The position numbers and the translations under genes are program-made. Below, in pieces: positions 1 to 8,574 of a stretch of 64,000 nt of DNA (the stretch's first letter is position 1; each line of letters opens with the position of its first letter). The stretch covers positions 496,001-560,000 of the forward strand of contig NZ_LXFU01000037.1 in NCBI RefSeq assembly GCF_001657485.1, written 5' to 3'. The notes below the pieces were generated by a model that worked only from the letters and a program-made list of their open reading frames with translations, did not search any database and was not told the origin of the DNA. The DNA is from Rhizobium sp. WYCCWR10014 (lineage in GTDB: Bacteria; Pseudomonadota; Alphaproteobacteria; Rhizobiales; Rhizobiaceae).

Positions 1-2249
1 CCGGAACCGCCGATTATATCGACGATATTCCCGAACCCGCAGGTCTGCTGCATGGCGCCCTCGGCCTCTCCGACCGGGCGCATGCCGAAATCCTCAGCAT
101 CGACCTTTCCGCGGTCGCCGCCTATCCCGGCGTCGTCTGGGTCTTCACCGGCAAGGACGTGCCCGGCGTCAACGACGTCAGCTCCAACGGCAGCCATGAC
201 GAGCCGCTGCTGGTCGAAACTTTAGTTCAGTTTCATGGCCAGCCGATCTTTGCCGTTATCGCCGAGACGCGTGATGCCGCCCGCCGCGCCGCGCTGCTAG
301 CGAAGATCGACTATCGCGACCTGCCGCATTGGAGCGATATCGACGGCGCGCTCGCCAATGGCAGCCCGCTCGTCATCACCCCGATGACGCTGCGGCGCGG
401 CGAGCCGGACACGGAAATGAGCAATGCCGCCATGCGTCTGAAAGGTCAGATGCGCATCGGCGGACAGGAACATTTCTACCTCGAAGGCCATATCGCTGTG
501 GCGATCCCCGGCGAGGACGACGAGGTCACCGTCTGGTCGTCGACGCAGCACCCGAGCGAGATCCAGCACATCGTCGGCCACGTGCTCGACATTCCTTCGA
601 ACGCCGTGACCGTCAATGTGCGCCGCATGGGCGGCGGCTTCGGCGGCAAGGAGACGCAGGGCAATCAGTTCGCAGCCCTCGCCGCCATCGCCGCCAAGAA
701 GCTCGGCCGCGCAATCAAATTCCGCCCTGATCGCGACGAGGATATGAGCGCCACCGGCAAGCGCCATGACTTCCTCGTCGATTACGAACTCGGCTTCGAC
801 GCCGAAGGCCGCGTCCATGCGGTCGACGCCACCTATGCGGCGCGCTGCGGTTTCTCCTCCGACCTCTCAGGGCCGGTGACCGACCGTGCCCTCTTCCATG
901 CCGATTCCAGCTACTTCTATCCGCATGTGCATCTGACCTCGAAGCCGTTGAAGACGCACACCGTCTCCAACACCGCCTTCCGCGGTTTCGGCGGGCCGCA
1001 GGGCATGCTCGGCGCCGAACGCTTCATCGAGGAGATCGCCTATGCCGTCGGCAAGGACCCGCTCGATGTCCGCAAGCTGAATTTCTACGGTCAGCCGGGC
1101 TCCGGGCGTACGCTCACCCCCTACCATCAGGAGGTCGAGGACAATATCATCGCCCGCATCGTCGAGGAACTGGAGGAAACGGCCGAATACCGGGCGCGGC
1201 GCAACGCCATCATCGCCTTCAACCGCGACAGCCGCTACATAAGAAAGGGCATCGCACTGACGCCGGTGAAATTCGGCATCTCCTTCACCATGACCGCCTT
1301 CAACCAGGCAGGCGCCCTCGTCCACATCTACCAGGACGGCTCGATCCACCTGAATCATGGCGGCACCGAAATGGGCCAGGGCCTCTATACCAAGGTGGCG
1401 CAGGTGCTGGCCGATAGCTTCCAGGTCGATATCGACAGGGTAAAGATAACCGCGACGACGACGGCCAAGGTGCCGAACACCTCGGCCACCGCCGCCTCTT
1501 CCGGCTCGGACTTGAATGGCATGGCAGCCTTCGACGCCGCCCGCCAGATCAAGGAACGGCTGGTCGCCTTTGCCGCCGAGAAATGGGATGTTGGGCCTGC
1601 CGACGTCGTCTTCCTGCCGAACCGCGTGCGCGTCGGCGAGATCGAGATCCCCTTCCCCGATTTCATCAAGCAGGCCTATTTCGCCCGCGTCCAGCTTTCC
1701 GCCGCAGGCTTCTACAAGACGCCGAAGATCCACTGGGACCGCAAAGCCGGCCGCGGCACGCCCTTCTATTATTTCGCCTACGGCGCGTCCTGCACCGAGG
1801 TTTCGATCGACACGCTGACCGGCGAATATCTGATCGACCGCACCGACATCCTCCACGATGTCGGTCGCTCGCTGAATCCGGCAATCGACATGGGCCAGGT
1901 CGAAGGCGCCTTCGTGCAGGGCCTGGGCTGGCTAACGACGGAAGAACTCTGGTGGGACGACAAGGGCCGGCTGCGCACCCATGCTCCCTCGACCTACAAG
2001 ATCCCGCTCGCCTCCGACCGTCCGAAGATCTTCAACGTGCGCCTCGCCGAATGGTCCGAGAACGCTGAAGCCACCATCGGCCGCTCCAAGGCCGTCGGCG
2101 AACCACCCTTGATGCTGGCGATCTCGGTGTTGGAAGCCTTGTCGATGGCGGTAGCAAGTGTGGCCAACTACAAGGCCTGCCCGAGGCTCGACGCCCCGGC
2201 GACGCCGGAACGGGTGCTGATGGCGGTCGAGCGGATGAAGCGGGTATAG
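1..2249 (+). CDS. xdhB: Xanthine dehydrogenase, molybdopterin-binding large subunit (5' end outside window)
   Basis: This subunit of cytoplasmic xanthine dehydrogenase carries the molybdenum cofactor and oxidises hypoxanthine and xanthine to urate. The frame is open from base 3 (GTADYIDDIPEPAGLLHG), so the gene starts upstream. A GTG at 159 is internal and not the real start. About 748 residues are visible, close to the usual ~780. Moco-binding landmarks are present: GGGFGGKE near base 628, RGFGGPQG near 978, the GTEMGQGLYTK loop near 1360, and the C-terminal GEPPLMLA with the expected catalytic Glu near 2098. It is followed by xdhC, with a 293-base gap holding an inverted repeat pair. Identification is firm at family level. 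Confidence 0.95.
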   Translation, partial: GTADYIDDIPEPAGLLHGALGLSDRAHAEILSIDLSAVAAYPGVVWVFTGKDVPGVNDVSSNGSHDEPLLVETLVQFHGQPIFAVIAETRDAARRAALLAKIDYRDLPHWSDIDGALANGSPLVITPMTLRRGEPDTEMSNAAMRLKGQMRIGGQEHFYLEGHIAVAIPGEDDEVTVWSSTQHPSEIQHIVGHVLDIPSNAVTVNVRRMGGGFGGKETQGNQFAALAAIAAKKLGRAIKFRPDRDEDMSATGKRHDFLVDYELGFDAEGRVHAVDATYAARCGFSSDLSGPVTDRALFHADSSYFYPHVHLTSKPLKTHTVSNTAFRGFGGPQGMLGAERFIEEIAYAVGKDPLDVRKLNFYGQPGSGRTLTPYHQEVEDNIIARIVEELEETAEYRARRNAIIAFNRDSRYIRKGIALTPVKFGISFTMTAFNQAGALVHIYQDGSIHLNHGGTEMGQGLYTKVAQVLADSFQVDIDRVKITATTTAKVPNTSATAASSGSDLNGMAAFDAARQIKERLVAFAAEKWDVGPADVVFLPNRVRVGEIEIPFPDFIKQAYFARVQLSAAGFYKTPKIHWDRKAGRGTPFYYFAYGASCTEVSIDTLTGEYLIDRTDILHDVGRSLNPAIDMGQVEGAFVQGLGWLTTEELWWDDKGRLRTHAPSTYKIPLASDRPKIFNVRLAEWSENAEATIGRSKAVGEPPLMLAISVLEALSMAVASVANYKACPRLDAPATPERVLMAVERMKRV

Positions 2250-2317
2250 GAGATGGAAACGCGTCCGGCTGGTTTGTTGGCTGAGCAGGATGGGCAGAGA
2301 GCTTGGAGTGAGCGATA

Positions 2318-2361
2318 CCCCCCTCTGTCCTGCCGGACATCTCCCCCACAAGGGGGGAGAT
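2318..2361 (+). repeat. Rhizobial palindromic intergenic repeat, left arm of inverted pair
   Basis: The segment CCCCCTCTGTCCTGCCGGAC plus a CTCCCCC-ACAA-GGGGGGAG hairpin recurs in inverted orientation at 2465-2508 with near-complete identity. The two copies could form a very long stem in the xdhB-xdhC intergenic mRNA. It resembles mobile palindromic repeats common between rhizobial genes. Confidence 0.8.
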
Positions 2362-2464
2362 CAGCAAGACGGAATGCTCTGCGCCTTACTACCCTGCCGC
2401 TATATCACCAAAGCCCAACTTTACACTACGACTTTGCTGTTCCGCGAAGCCGTCGCCTCATACC

Positions 2465-2508
2465 GATCTCCCTCCTTGTGGGGGAGATGTCCGGCAGGAC
2501 AGAGGGGG
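2465..2508 (-). repeat. Rhizobial palindromic intergenic repeat, right arm of inverted pair
   Basis: This is the near-exact reverse complement of 2318-2361, about 103 bases away from it. It ends 34 bases before the xdhC start. No gene is visible between the two arms. Confidence 0.8.
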
Positions 2509-2542
2509 GTAACACACCCACGCCCCCATCGGCCCTCCACCG

Positions 2543-3358
2543 ATGACCGACATCCACCCCTTCCTCGCCGCCCACCCGGACTGTATCCTCGTCGACATCA
2601 CCGGCACGCAAGGCTCGACCCCGCGTGAGGCCGGCACCTTCATGCTCGTCTTGGCTGAGGCCCTGTGGGGTACGATCGGCGGCGGGCAGTTCGAGTTCAT
2701 GGCGATCGCGAATGCGCGGGACATGTTGGCGGGAACCGGCGGGATGGCGGAGATGGATATCCCCCTTGGGCCTGACATCGGCCAGTGCTGCGGTGGGCGC
2801 ACGCAACTGCGGTTTCGCCGGGTGACAAAAGCAGTTGCCGAAGAAATCGAAGCCAGGCTAACCAGCGAGATCGAGCGTCTGCCGGAGGTCTATGTCTTCG
2901 GTGCCGGCCATGTCGGCCGGGCGCTGGCAACGGCTCTTGCGCCGCTGCCGCTGTCGGTGACCGTCGTCGAGACGCGGCAGGAAGAGCTCGCAAACCTACC
3001 TGCCGAGACGAAGACGCGGCTCGTGCCGATGCCGGAAGCACTGGTGAAGGATATTCCGGCCGGCGGCGCAGTCGTTATCCTGACGCACGATCATGCGTTG
3101 GATTTCCTCATCGCCCGCGAAACACTGGAAAGAACGGATCTCGCCTATGCCGGCATGATCGGCTCGGCGACCAAGCGCGCCACCTTCGCCAGCTGGCTTT
3201 CCCGCGAAGGCGGCGGCGAGCGTGGCTGGATGGAGCGGCTGACGCTGCCGATCGGCGGCACGGCGGTCAGGGACAAGCGCCCTGAAGTGATCGCCGCCAT
3301 GACCGCCGCCGAGATCCTGACGGCGCTTGGCGCCTACCGCATGCGCTCGTCTTCGTAG
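2543..3358 (+). CDS. xdhC: Xanthine dehydrogenase accessory protein XdhC
   Basis: XdhC binds the molybdenum cofactor, promotes its sulfuration and helps insert it into XdhB. The 271-residue protein has the N-terminal GSTPREAG motif, the GQCCGG cysteine motif near residue 80, and a C-terminal Rossmann domain (VYVFGAGHVGRAL near residue 115, YAGMIGS near 205). The length is typical. The gene follows xdhB in the same orientation, as in other alphaproteobacterial xdhABC operons. Its last 25 bases overlap the 3' end of a small convergent ORF on the minus strand. Confidence 0.95.
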   Translation: MTDIHPFLAAHPDCILVDITGTQGSTPREAGTFMLVLAEALWGTIGGGQFEFMAIANARDMLAGTGGMAEMDIPLGPDIGQCCGGRTQLRFRRVTKAVAEEIEARLTSEIERLPEVYVFGAGHVGRALATALAPLPLSVTVVETRQEELANLPAETKTRLVPMPEALVKDIPAGGAVVILTHDHALDFLIARETLERTDLAYAGMIGSATKRATFASWLSREGGGERGWMERLTLPIGGTAVRDKRPEVIAAMTAAEILTALGAYRMRSSS

Positions 3359-3525
3359 TAGGGATCGCGTCCGTCGAGGAAACCGAGATCACGCTTGACG
3401 CGATCGGGCGCCGTGTCGAGATCGAGGCTGGGCAGGCGCCAGATCCGCGCCAGCCGGCCACCGATGCGCCGGAAAATTCCAATGGTCGGCTGCGGCGGGC
3501 TCTGTTCGATAGCATAACAATCCAT
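3334..3525 (-). CDS. Small conserved-looking hypothetical protein (63 aa)
   Basis: I do not recognise a named family. The start at 3525 (MDCYAIEQ...) is preferred over 3597 because GAGGTGATGTC lies immediately before it. The protein is basic in the middle (IFRRIGGRLARIWRLP) and acidic toward the end (DGRDPYYEDERMR), and looks soluble. It runs divergently from the LysR gene at 3627 and converges on xdhC with a 25-base overlap. Frame and ribosome binding site support a real gene; the function is unknown. Confidence 0.6.
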   Translation of the reverse strand: MDCYAIEQSPPQPTIGIFRRIGGRLARIWRLPSLDLDTAPDRVKRDLGFLDGRDPYYEDERMR

Positions 3526-3626
3526 GACATCACCTCGATGGTTTGATGGTATGAGTTGCAGTTTGCGGCCAAAAGTGCTGCAATTCCAATCGAACAACCG
3601 TCTGTCTGCATCAAGAGAACTTATCC

Positions 3627-4523
3627 ATGAAACTCTCCAAACAATTCCCGCTGAATGCGTTGCGCGTCTTCGAGGCCGCTGCCCGGCTCGGAAGTTTCAC
3701 CAAGGCGGGCGACGAACTCGGCATGACGCAGACCGCCGTCAGCTACCAGATTAAGCTGCTGGAGGAGAATGTCGGCGAGCCGCTCTTCCTGCGCCGTCCC
3801 CGCCAGATCGCACTGACAGACACCGGCGAGCGGCTGGCGCCGAAGGTGACCGAAGCTTTCGCCATGCTGCACGACGCGATGGCGACGGCGCGCGACAGCG
3901 TCGAAGGCACACTCGCCATCAGTTCGACCCATACCTTCGCCTCGAAGTGGCTGGCGCCGCGCCTTGGCTCCTTCCACTTGAAACATCCGGCCATCGCTGT
4001 GCGCTTTCAGGCGAGTTCGGATATCATCGACTTCGCCCGCGAGCAGATCGATGTCGGCATCCGCTGGGGCGACGGCAACTGGCCGGGGCTGGCGCTGCAC
4101 CGGCTGATGGGCCTGGAGTTCACGCCAATGCTGAGCCCGAAGCTGGCGGAGGCGGCAGGCGGCATCAGGGAGCCGCGCGATCTCCTGAATTTCGATCTCT
4201 TCGACGCCGGCGACATCTGGTGGAAACAATGGTTCGAGGCAGCCGGCGTCACAGACACGGATCTCGATCGGCGCCCGCGCAACCAGCTCGGCTCTCAGGC
4301 GGTGGAAGCCGATGCGGCGATCGCCGGGCATGGCGTCGCCATCCTTCATCCTGCCTTCTATGCGGCCGAGATCGCGCTCGGCCGGCTCTATCAACCCTTC
4401 GAACTGACTCGCAGCGACGGCAAAGCCTACTGGCTCGTCTACCCGGAAAACCGTCGCAATGTGCCCAAGATCAAGGCCTTCCGCAACTGGATCCTCGAAG
4501 AGATGAAGGCAGCCGGAAATTGA
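3627..4523 (+). CDS. LysR-family regulator (GcvA-like), probable regulator of neighbouring purine genes
   Basis: The 298-residue protein has an N-terminal winged helix-turn-helix (residues ~5-65, PLNALRVFEAAARLGSFTKA ... MTQTAVSYQIKLLEE) followed by a substrate-binding domain (~90-295). The opening PLNALRVFEAAAR is typical of the GcvA branch of LysR regulators. Its position directly after xdhBC suggests control of purine catabolism, but this is inferred from context only. A strong inverted repeat at 4569-4596 follows the stop and probably ends transcription. Confidence 0.88.
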   Translation: MKLSKQFPLNALRVFEAAARLGSFTKAGDELGMTQTAVSYQIKLLEENVGEPLFLRRPRQIALTDTGERLAPKVTEAFAMLHDAMATARDSVEGTLAISSTHTFASKWLAPRLGSFHLKHPAIAVRFQASSDIIDFAREQIDVGIRWGDGNWPGLALHRLMGLEFTPMLSPKLAEAAGGIREPRDLLNFDLFDAGDIWWKQWFEAAGVTDTDLDRRPRNQLGSQAVEADAAIAGHGVAILHPAFYAAEIALGRLYQPFELTRSDGKAYWLVYPENRRNVPKIKAFRNWILEEMKAAGN

Positions 4524-4568
4524 TGCATGTCACCTAAAAATGTGCAGCCATTTTCGGACAACGACATG

Positions 4569-4596
4569 CCGGACCCGGTTCGTGAGCCGGGTCCGG
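4569..4596. terminator. Hairpin between convergent genes
   Basis: A perfect 10-base stem CCGGACCCGG / CCGGGTCCGG encloses an 8-base loop. It lies between the lysR stop (4523) and the end of the minus-strand gene (4612). There is no U-run, so it may act as a bidirectional stem rather than a classical terminator. Confidence 0.6.
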
Positions 4597-4611
4597 TCCT
4601 GTGGTCCGCCT

Positions 4612-4950
4612 TCAAAATCCCATTTCCGGCGCATAGAAACAGCGCGGCGTATCCTCGTTCGGGAACAGACAGAGATGATAGTCGTTATCCCCGGATTGCA
4701 TCGCCTTTGTCATCGGCAGCAGGAAGACATGAGCATGCGTGACCAGCCGGTGGTCGCCCGGCATCAGCGTCACCCGATATCCGCCTGGCGTCACCGCCAC
4801 GCTTTTCGAAGGGATCATTTGGCAATCGCCATTATGACTGTTGCCGTTGCAACAATAGGGGTCATAACTCCACCCCGAGGGTGCGTCGTGAGCCATCGCC
4901 AACGACGCATACGCAATCATCACACACGTCAGAATGCTGCGCATGGGCAT
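4612..4950 (-). CDS. Small secreted hypothetical protein (112 aa)
   Basis: The N-terminus MPMRSILTCVMIAYASLAMA reads as a Sec signal peptide, cleaved around residue 20 (AMA-HDAPS). The mature part contains five cysteines (CC, C, C, C) and several histidines, suggesting a disulfide-bonded or metal-binding periplasmic protein. No named family is recognised. The gene converges on the LysR gene across the hairpin at 4569-4596. It is unrelated in sequence to the purine genes around it. Confidence 0.7.
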   Translation of the reverse strand: MPMRSILTCVMIAYASLAMAHDAPSGWSYDPYCCNGNSHNGDCQMIPSKSVAVTPGGYRVTLMPGDHRLVTHAHVFLLPMTKAMQSGDNDYHLCLFPNEDTPRCFYAPEMGF

Positions 4951-5107
4951 CTTCTCCGTCGATGAATGCGCCGCCGATGATCTAGCGGTTCTTATTTTAT
5001 TCCGGCGGCCTGCAAAATAACTGTAATCGAGTCGTCATAGATCAAGGTCTGCTGAATTAGCAGATCAAGCAGAAAGCAGAGATAATGCACAGCCTTCTCG
5101 GCAGCTT

Positions 5108-5794
5108 TTAGGCACGCGACAGCAGATCGGCGATCCGACCGCGATCGGCAGCTTCCGCAAAACCGCCGGAAATCATCAACGGAGCGCCGAAGATCTCGAT
5201 GAGCCCGTTGCCGAGGATGAGACCTTCGCCGTCCCGGCATGCGAAAATAGGGGTTGCTGTCGTCTTGCTGTAGCGAAGCAGCGCGGAGAGATAGCCGGGA
5301 TCGTCGTTCAGATGCGGAAAGAACTCGAAGGGTACCAGACCGAGAGCCGCGCCATCCCGCACCGCATCGGGGGAACCGCCGGAAAAGAGCGCGTCTGCGG
5401 CGATCGTCGGCGTCATCAAAATCGCCCCGGCACTGGTTCCGACGACGATACCGTCATCACGCGCCCATGCGCGTAGCTTCTCCAGCATGCCGCTTTGGCG
5501 CAGCCGTCTCAGAAAATCACCAGTGTGGCCGCCTGTGAGATGAATGGCGCTACAGGAAAACAGCCGGCCAATCTCCTCGTCACCGGAAAGCACGTCGAGA
5601 TCGAAGAAGAGATCGAGGGAAAGCCCGTAGCTGAGATAATAGCGCCGTTTCTCGTTGAAAAACTCTCGCTGCGGCTCCGGACCGGAGGCGATATAGCCGA
5701 TGCGGTTACCGCGCGACAGAATGAGCGCGGCAAGCCGCCGGTCCATTGCCGCGTTTTCGGCGATGACCTGATCGCTGTAGAGTGCGGTGATCAT
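5108..5794 (-). CDS. Peptidase S51 (dipeptidase E-like) family protein
   Basis: Family S51 serine peptidases (peptidase E, cyanophycinase) cleave Asp-X or beta-Asp bonds in the cytoplasm. The 228-residue length fits PepE. The nucleophile elbow GTSAGA puts the catalytic serine at residue 121, and the upstream HLTGGHTGDF (residues 85-94) matches the family's GGN/GGH loop. It lies divergent from puuD across a 113-base intergenic region. The substrate cannot be assigned; the link to purine genes is only positional. Confidence 0.85.
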   Translation of the reverse strand: MITALYSDQVIAENAAMDRRLAALILSRGNRIGYIASGPEPQREFFNEKRRYYLSYGLSLDLFFDLDVLSGDEEIGRLFSCSAIHLTGGHTGDFLRRLRQSGMLEKLRAWARDDGIVVGTSAGAILMTPTIAADALFSGGSPDAVRDGAALGLVPFEFFPHLNDDPGYLSALLRYSKTTATPIFACRDGEGLILGNGLIEIFGAPLMISGGFAEAADRGRIADLLSRA

Positions 5795-5907
5795 TCCATT
5801 GCTCCTTTGGCCGCGTCAGCGATTGAGCGTGTGGTCCTTCAATCTCCTCTTCCCTCCCCGCCGAAATTTCCGCAATGTCACGAGTCGGAGGAAGATAGGG
5901 GAACTCG

Positions 5908-7146
5908 ATGTATGAATATGCCATAGCATGGGAATGGCTCGCCTTCGCGGCGCGATGGTTCCATGTCATTACTGCGATCGCCTGGATCGGATCGTCCTTC
6001 TATTTCATCGCGCTCGATCTCGGACTGGTGAAACGCCCACATCTGCCACCCGGCGCCTATGGCGAGGAATGGCAGGTCCATGGCGGCGGCTTCTATCATA
6101 TCCAGAAATATCTGGTGGCGCCGGCCCAGATGCCAGAGCACCTGACCTGGTTCAAATATGAGAGCTATTTCACCTGGATATCAGGCTTCCTGATGCTGTG
6201 CATCGTCTATTACGGCGGCGCCGACCTCTTCCTGATCGACCGGCATGTGCTCGACATCAGCCCACCGACGGCGATCCTGATCTCGCTGGGGTCGCTTGCC
6301 CTCGGCTGGGTCGTCTACGATCTGCTCTGCAAGTCGCCGCTCGGGCGGAACACCTGGGGACTGATGGCGGTGCTCTATGTCGTGCTCGTCTTCATGGCCT
6401 GGGGCTATACGCAGCTCTTCACCGGCCGCGCCGCCTTCCTGCATCTCGGCGCCTTCACCGCGACGATCATGTCGGCCAACGTCTTCATGATCATCATTCC
6501 GAACCAGAAGATCGTCGTCGCCGACCTCATCGCCGGACGGGTTCCCGATCCTAAATATGGGCAGGTCGCCAAGCAGCGTTCGCTACACAATAACTACCTG
6601 ACGCTGCCCGTCATCTTCTTCATGCTGTCGAACCATTATCCACTGTCCTTCGGTACGCAGTTCAACTGGGTGATCGCGGCTCTCGTCTTCCTGATGGGCG
6701 TCACCATCCGCCACTGGTTCAACACGACGCATGCCAGGAAGGGCCGGCCGACCTGGACCTGGATCGTCACCGTCATTCTCTTCATCCTGATCATGTGGCT
6801 TTCGACCGTGCCGAAGCTGCTGACCGGCGAAACCGATGCGGCGGCGGTCGCGCCTGCCTTCCAGCAATTCGCCGGCGATCCGCATTTCCCCGCCGTCAAG
6901 CAACTGGTCTCGACGCGCTGTTCCATGTGCCACGCGGCCGAACCGGTCTATGAGGGTATCGTGCGGCCACCCAATGGCGTGATGCTCGAAAACGACGCGG
7001 AAATCGCCGCCCATGCCCGTGAGATCTATATACAGGCGGGCCGCAGCCATGCCATGCCGCCCGGCAACATCACCGACATTACGCCGGACGAGCGCAAGCT
7101 GCTGGTCACCTGGTTCGAGAGCGCAGTCGAAGGCAAGAAACAATGA
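5908..7146 (+). CDS. puuD: Urate hydroxylase PuuD, membrane protein with C-terminal cytochrome c domain
   Basis: PuuD oxidises urate to 5-hydroxyisourate and passes electrons through its own c-type haem rather than to oxygen. The 412-residue protein has several transmembrane helices over residues ~1-300 and a C-terminal cytochrome c with C338-S-M-C341-H342. A later Met in AGRSHAMPPGN is a likely axial ligand. The stop overlaps the guaD start (ATGA at 7143-7146), implying translational coupling. A GGGGA lies 7-8 bases before the ATG. No cofactor-free uricase is visible in the window, so PuuD probably supplies the urate step. Confidence 0.93.
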   Translation: MYEYAIAWEWLAFAARWFHVITAIAWIGSSFYFIALDLGLVKRPHLPPGAYGEEWQVHGGGFYHIQKYLVAPAQMPEHLTWFKYESYFTWISGFLMLCIVYYGGADLFLIDRHVLDISPPTAILISLGSLALGWVVYDLLCKSPLGRNTWGLMAVLYVVLVFMAWGYTQLFTGRAAFLHLGAFTATIMSANVFMIIIPNQKIVVADLIAGRVPDPKYGQVAKQRSLHNNYLTLPVIFFMLSNHYPLSFGTQFNWVIAALVFLMGVTIRHWFNTTHARKGRPTWTWIVTVILFILIMWLSTVPKLLTGETDAAAVAPAFQQFAGDPHFPAVKQLVSTRCSMCHAAEPVYEGIVRPPNGVMLENDAEIAAHAREIYIQAGRSHAMPPGNITDITPDERKLLVTWFESAVEGKKQ

Positions 7147-8453
7147 CGACGACACTCCTGCGCGGCCGCCTGCTTTCTTTCCATCGCGCGCCGCTAAGCC
7201 TCGCCGACAGCCAAAGCTATCTTTACGAAGAGGATGGCGGCCTGTTAGTCGAAGATGGGCTGATCACGGCAATCGGCCCTTATACCGAGGTCAAGGCAAA
7301 AGCAGCCGCGGACACGGTCGAGATTGACCACCGCCCGCATCTGATCATGCCCGGCTTCATCGACATGCATCTGCATTTTCCGCAGATGCAGGTGATTGCC
7401 TCCTACGCCGCCAACCTGCTCGAATGGCTGAATACCTATACATTTCCCGAGGAATGCCGTTTCGTCGAAAGCGCCCATGCCGAGAGGATAGCGACGCATT
7501 TCTACGACGAGTTGATCCGCCACGGCACGACGACGGCGGTCGCCTATTGCTCCGTGCACAAGACTTCGGCCGACGCCTTCTTCGCCGAGGCGATGAGACG
7601 CAATATGCGCATGGTCGGCGGCAAGGTGATGATGGACCGCAATGCCCCGCAGGGCCTGCTCGACACGCCCGAGATGGGCTATGACGAGACCCGCCAGGTG
7701 ATATCGGACTGGCATGGCAAGGGCCGCAACCACGTCGCCATCACCCCGCGCTTCGCCATCACCTCGACACCGGCGCAGATGGAAGCGACATCAGCCCTTG
7801 CCCGCGAATTTCCCGATCTGCACATCCAGACGCATCTTTCGGAAAACCACGACGAGATCAAATTCACCTGCGAACTCTATCCCGACGCGCTCGACTATAC
7901 CGACATCTACGCCCGCTACGGCCTGCTCGGGCCGAAAAGCCTCTTCGGCCACGCCATCCACCTGTCCGAGCGCGAAGCCGATGCCATGAGCGAGGTGGGT
8001 GCCGTCGCCGTCCACTGCCCAACCTCGAACCTCTTCCTCGGCTCAGGCCTGTTTCCGCTGAAGGCGCTGGCGCGGCGCGAAAAGCCGGTTCGCATCGGCG
8101 TGGCGACCGATATCGGCGGCGGATCCAGCTATTCGATGCTGCGGACGATGGACGAGGCCTACAAGATCCAGCAACTGCTCGGCGAACGGCTGAACCCGCT
8201 GGAAAGCTATTACCTGATGACCCGCGGCAATGCCGAGGCTCTGTCGCTGGCGGACCGGATCGGCACGCTGGAACCGGGTACCGAGGCCGATCTCGTCGTT
8301 CTCGATGCCGCGGCGACACCAGCCATGGCGCTGAAGATGGAAGTGGTGAAGACGCTGCCCGAGGAGCTTTTCCTGCTGCAGACGATGGGTGACGACCGGG
8401 CGATCGCCGAGACCTATGTGGGCGGCGTTGCGTTGAAGAAGGAGCTTCAATGA
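7143..8453 (+). CDS. guaD: Guanine deaminase
   Basis: GuaD converts guanine to xanthine, feeding xanthine dehydrogenase. The 436-residue amidohydrolase has the first metal motif DMHLHFPQ near residue 75, the HLSENHDE segment near residue 230, a following FGHAIHLSE histidine, and the late metal Asp in the GVATDIGGGSSYSMLRTMD region. Length and motif order are those of GuaD rather than of the related SsnA or atrazine hydrolases. It is co-transcribed with puuD through a 4-base overlap. Confidence 0.93.
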   Translation: MTTTLLRGRLLSFHRAPLSLADSQSYLYEEDGGLLVEDGLITAIGPYTEVKAKAAADTVEIDHRPHLIMPGFIDMHLHFPQMQVIASYAANLLEWLNTYTFPEECRFVESAHAERIATHFYDELIRHGTTTAVAYCSVHKTSADAFFAEAMRRNMRMVGGKVMMDRNAPQGLLDTPEMGYDETRQVISDWHGKGRNHVAITPRFAITSTPAQMEATSALAREFPDLHIQTHLSENHDEIKFTCELYPDALDYTDIYARYGLLGPKSLFGHAIHLSEREADAMSEVGAVAVHCPTSNLFLGSGLFPLKALARREKPVRIGVATDIGGGSSYSMLRTMDEAYKIQQLLGERLNPLESYYLMTRGNAEALSLADRIGTLEPGTEADLVVLDAAATPAMALKMEVVKTLPEELFLLQTMGDDRAIAETYVGGVALKKELQ

Positions 8454-8574
8454 CACGCCCCGTCGCCCTTGAAATCGGAGCGTGAAAGCTGCCTGGCACG
8501 GCCAGTTTCCCGTAACACTCATGCCAAATTCATGTTATGGCCGATAGCCGCATTCAGATGTGAAGGTTCAATTC

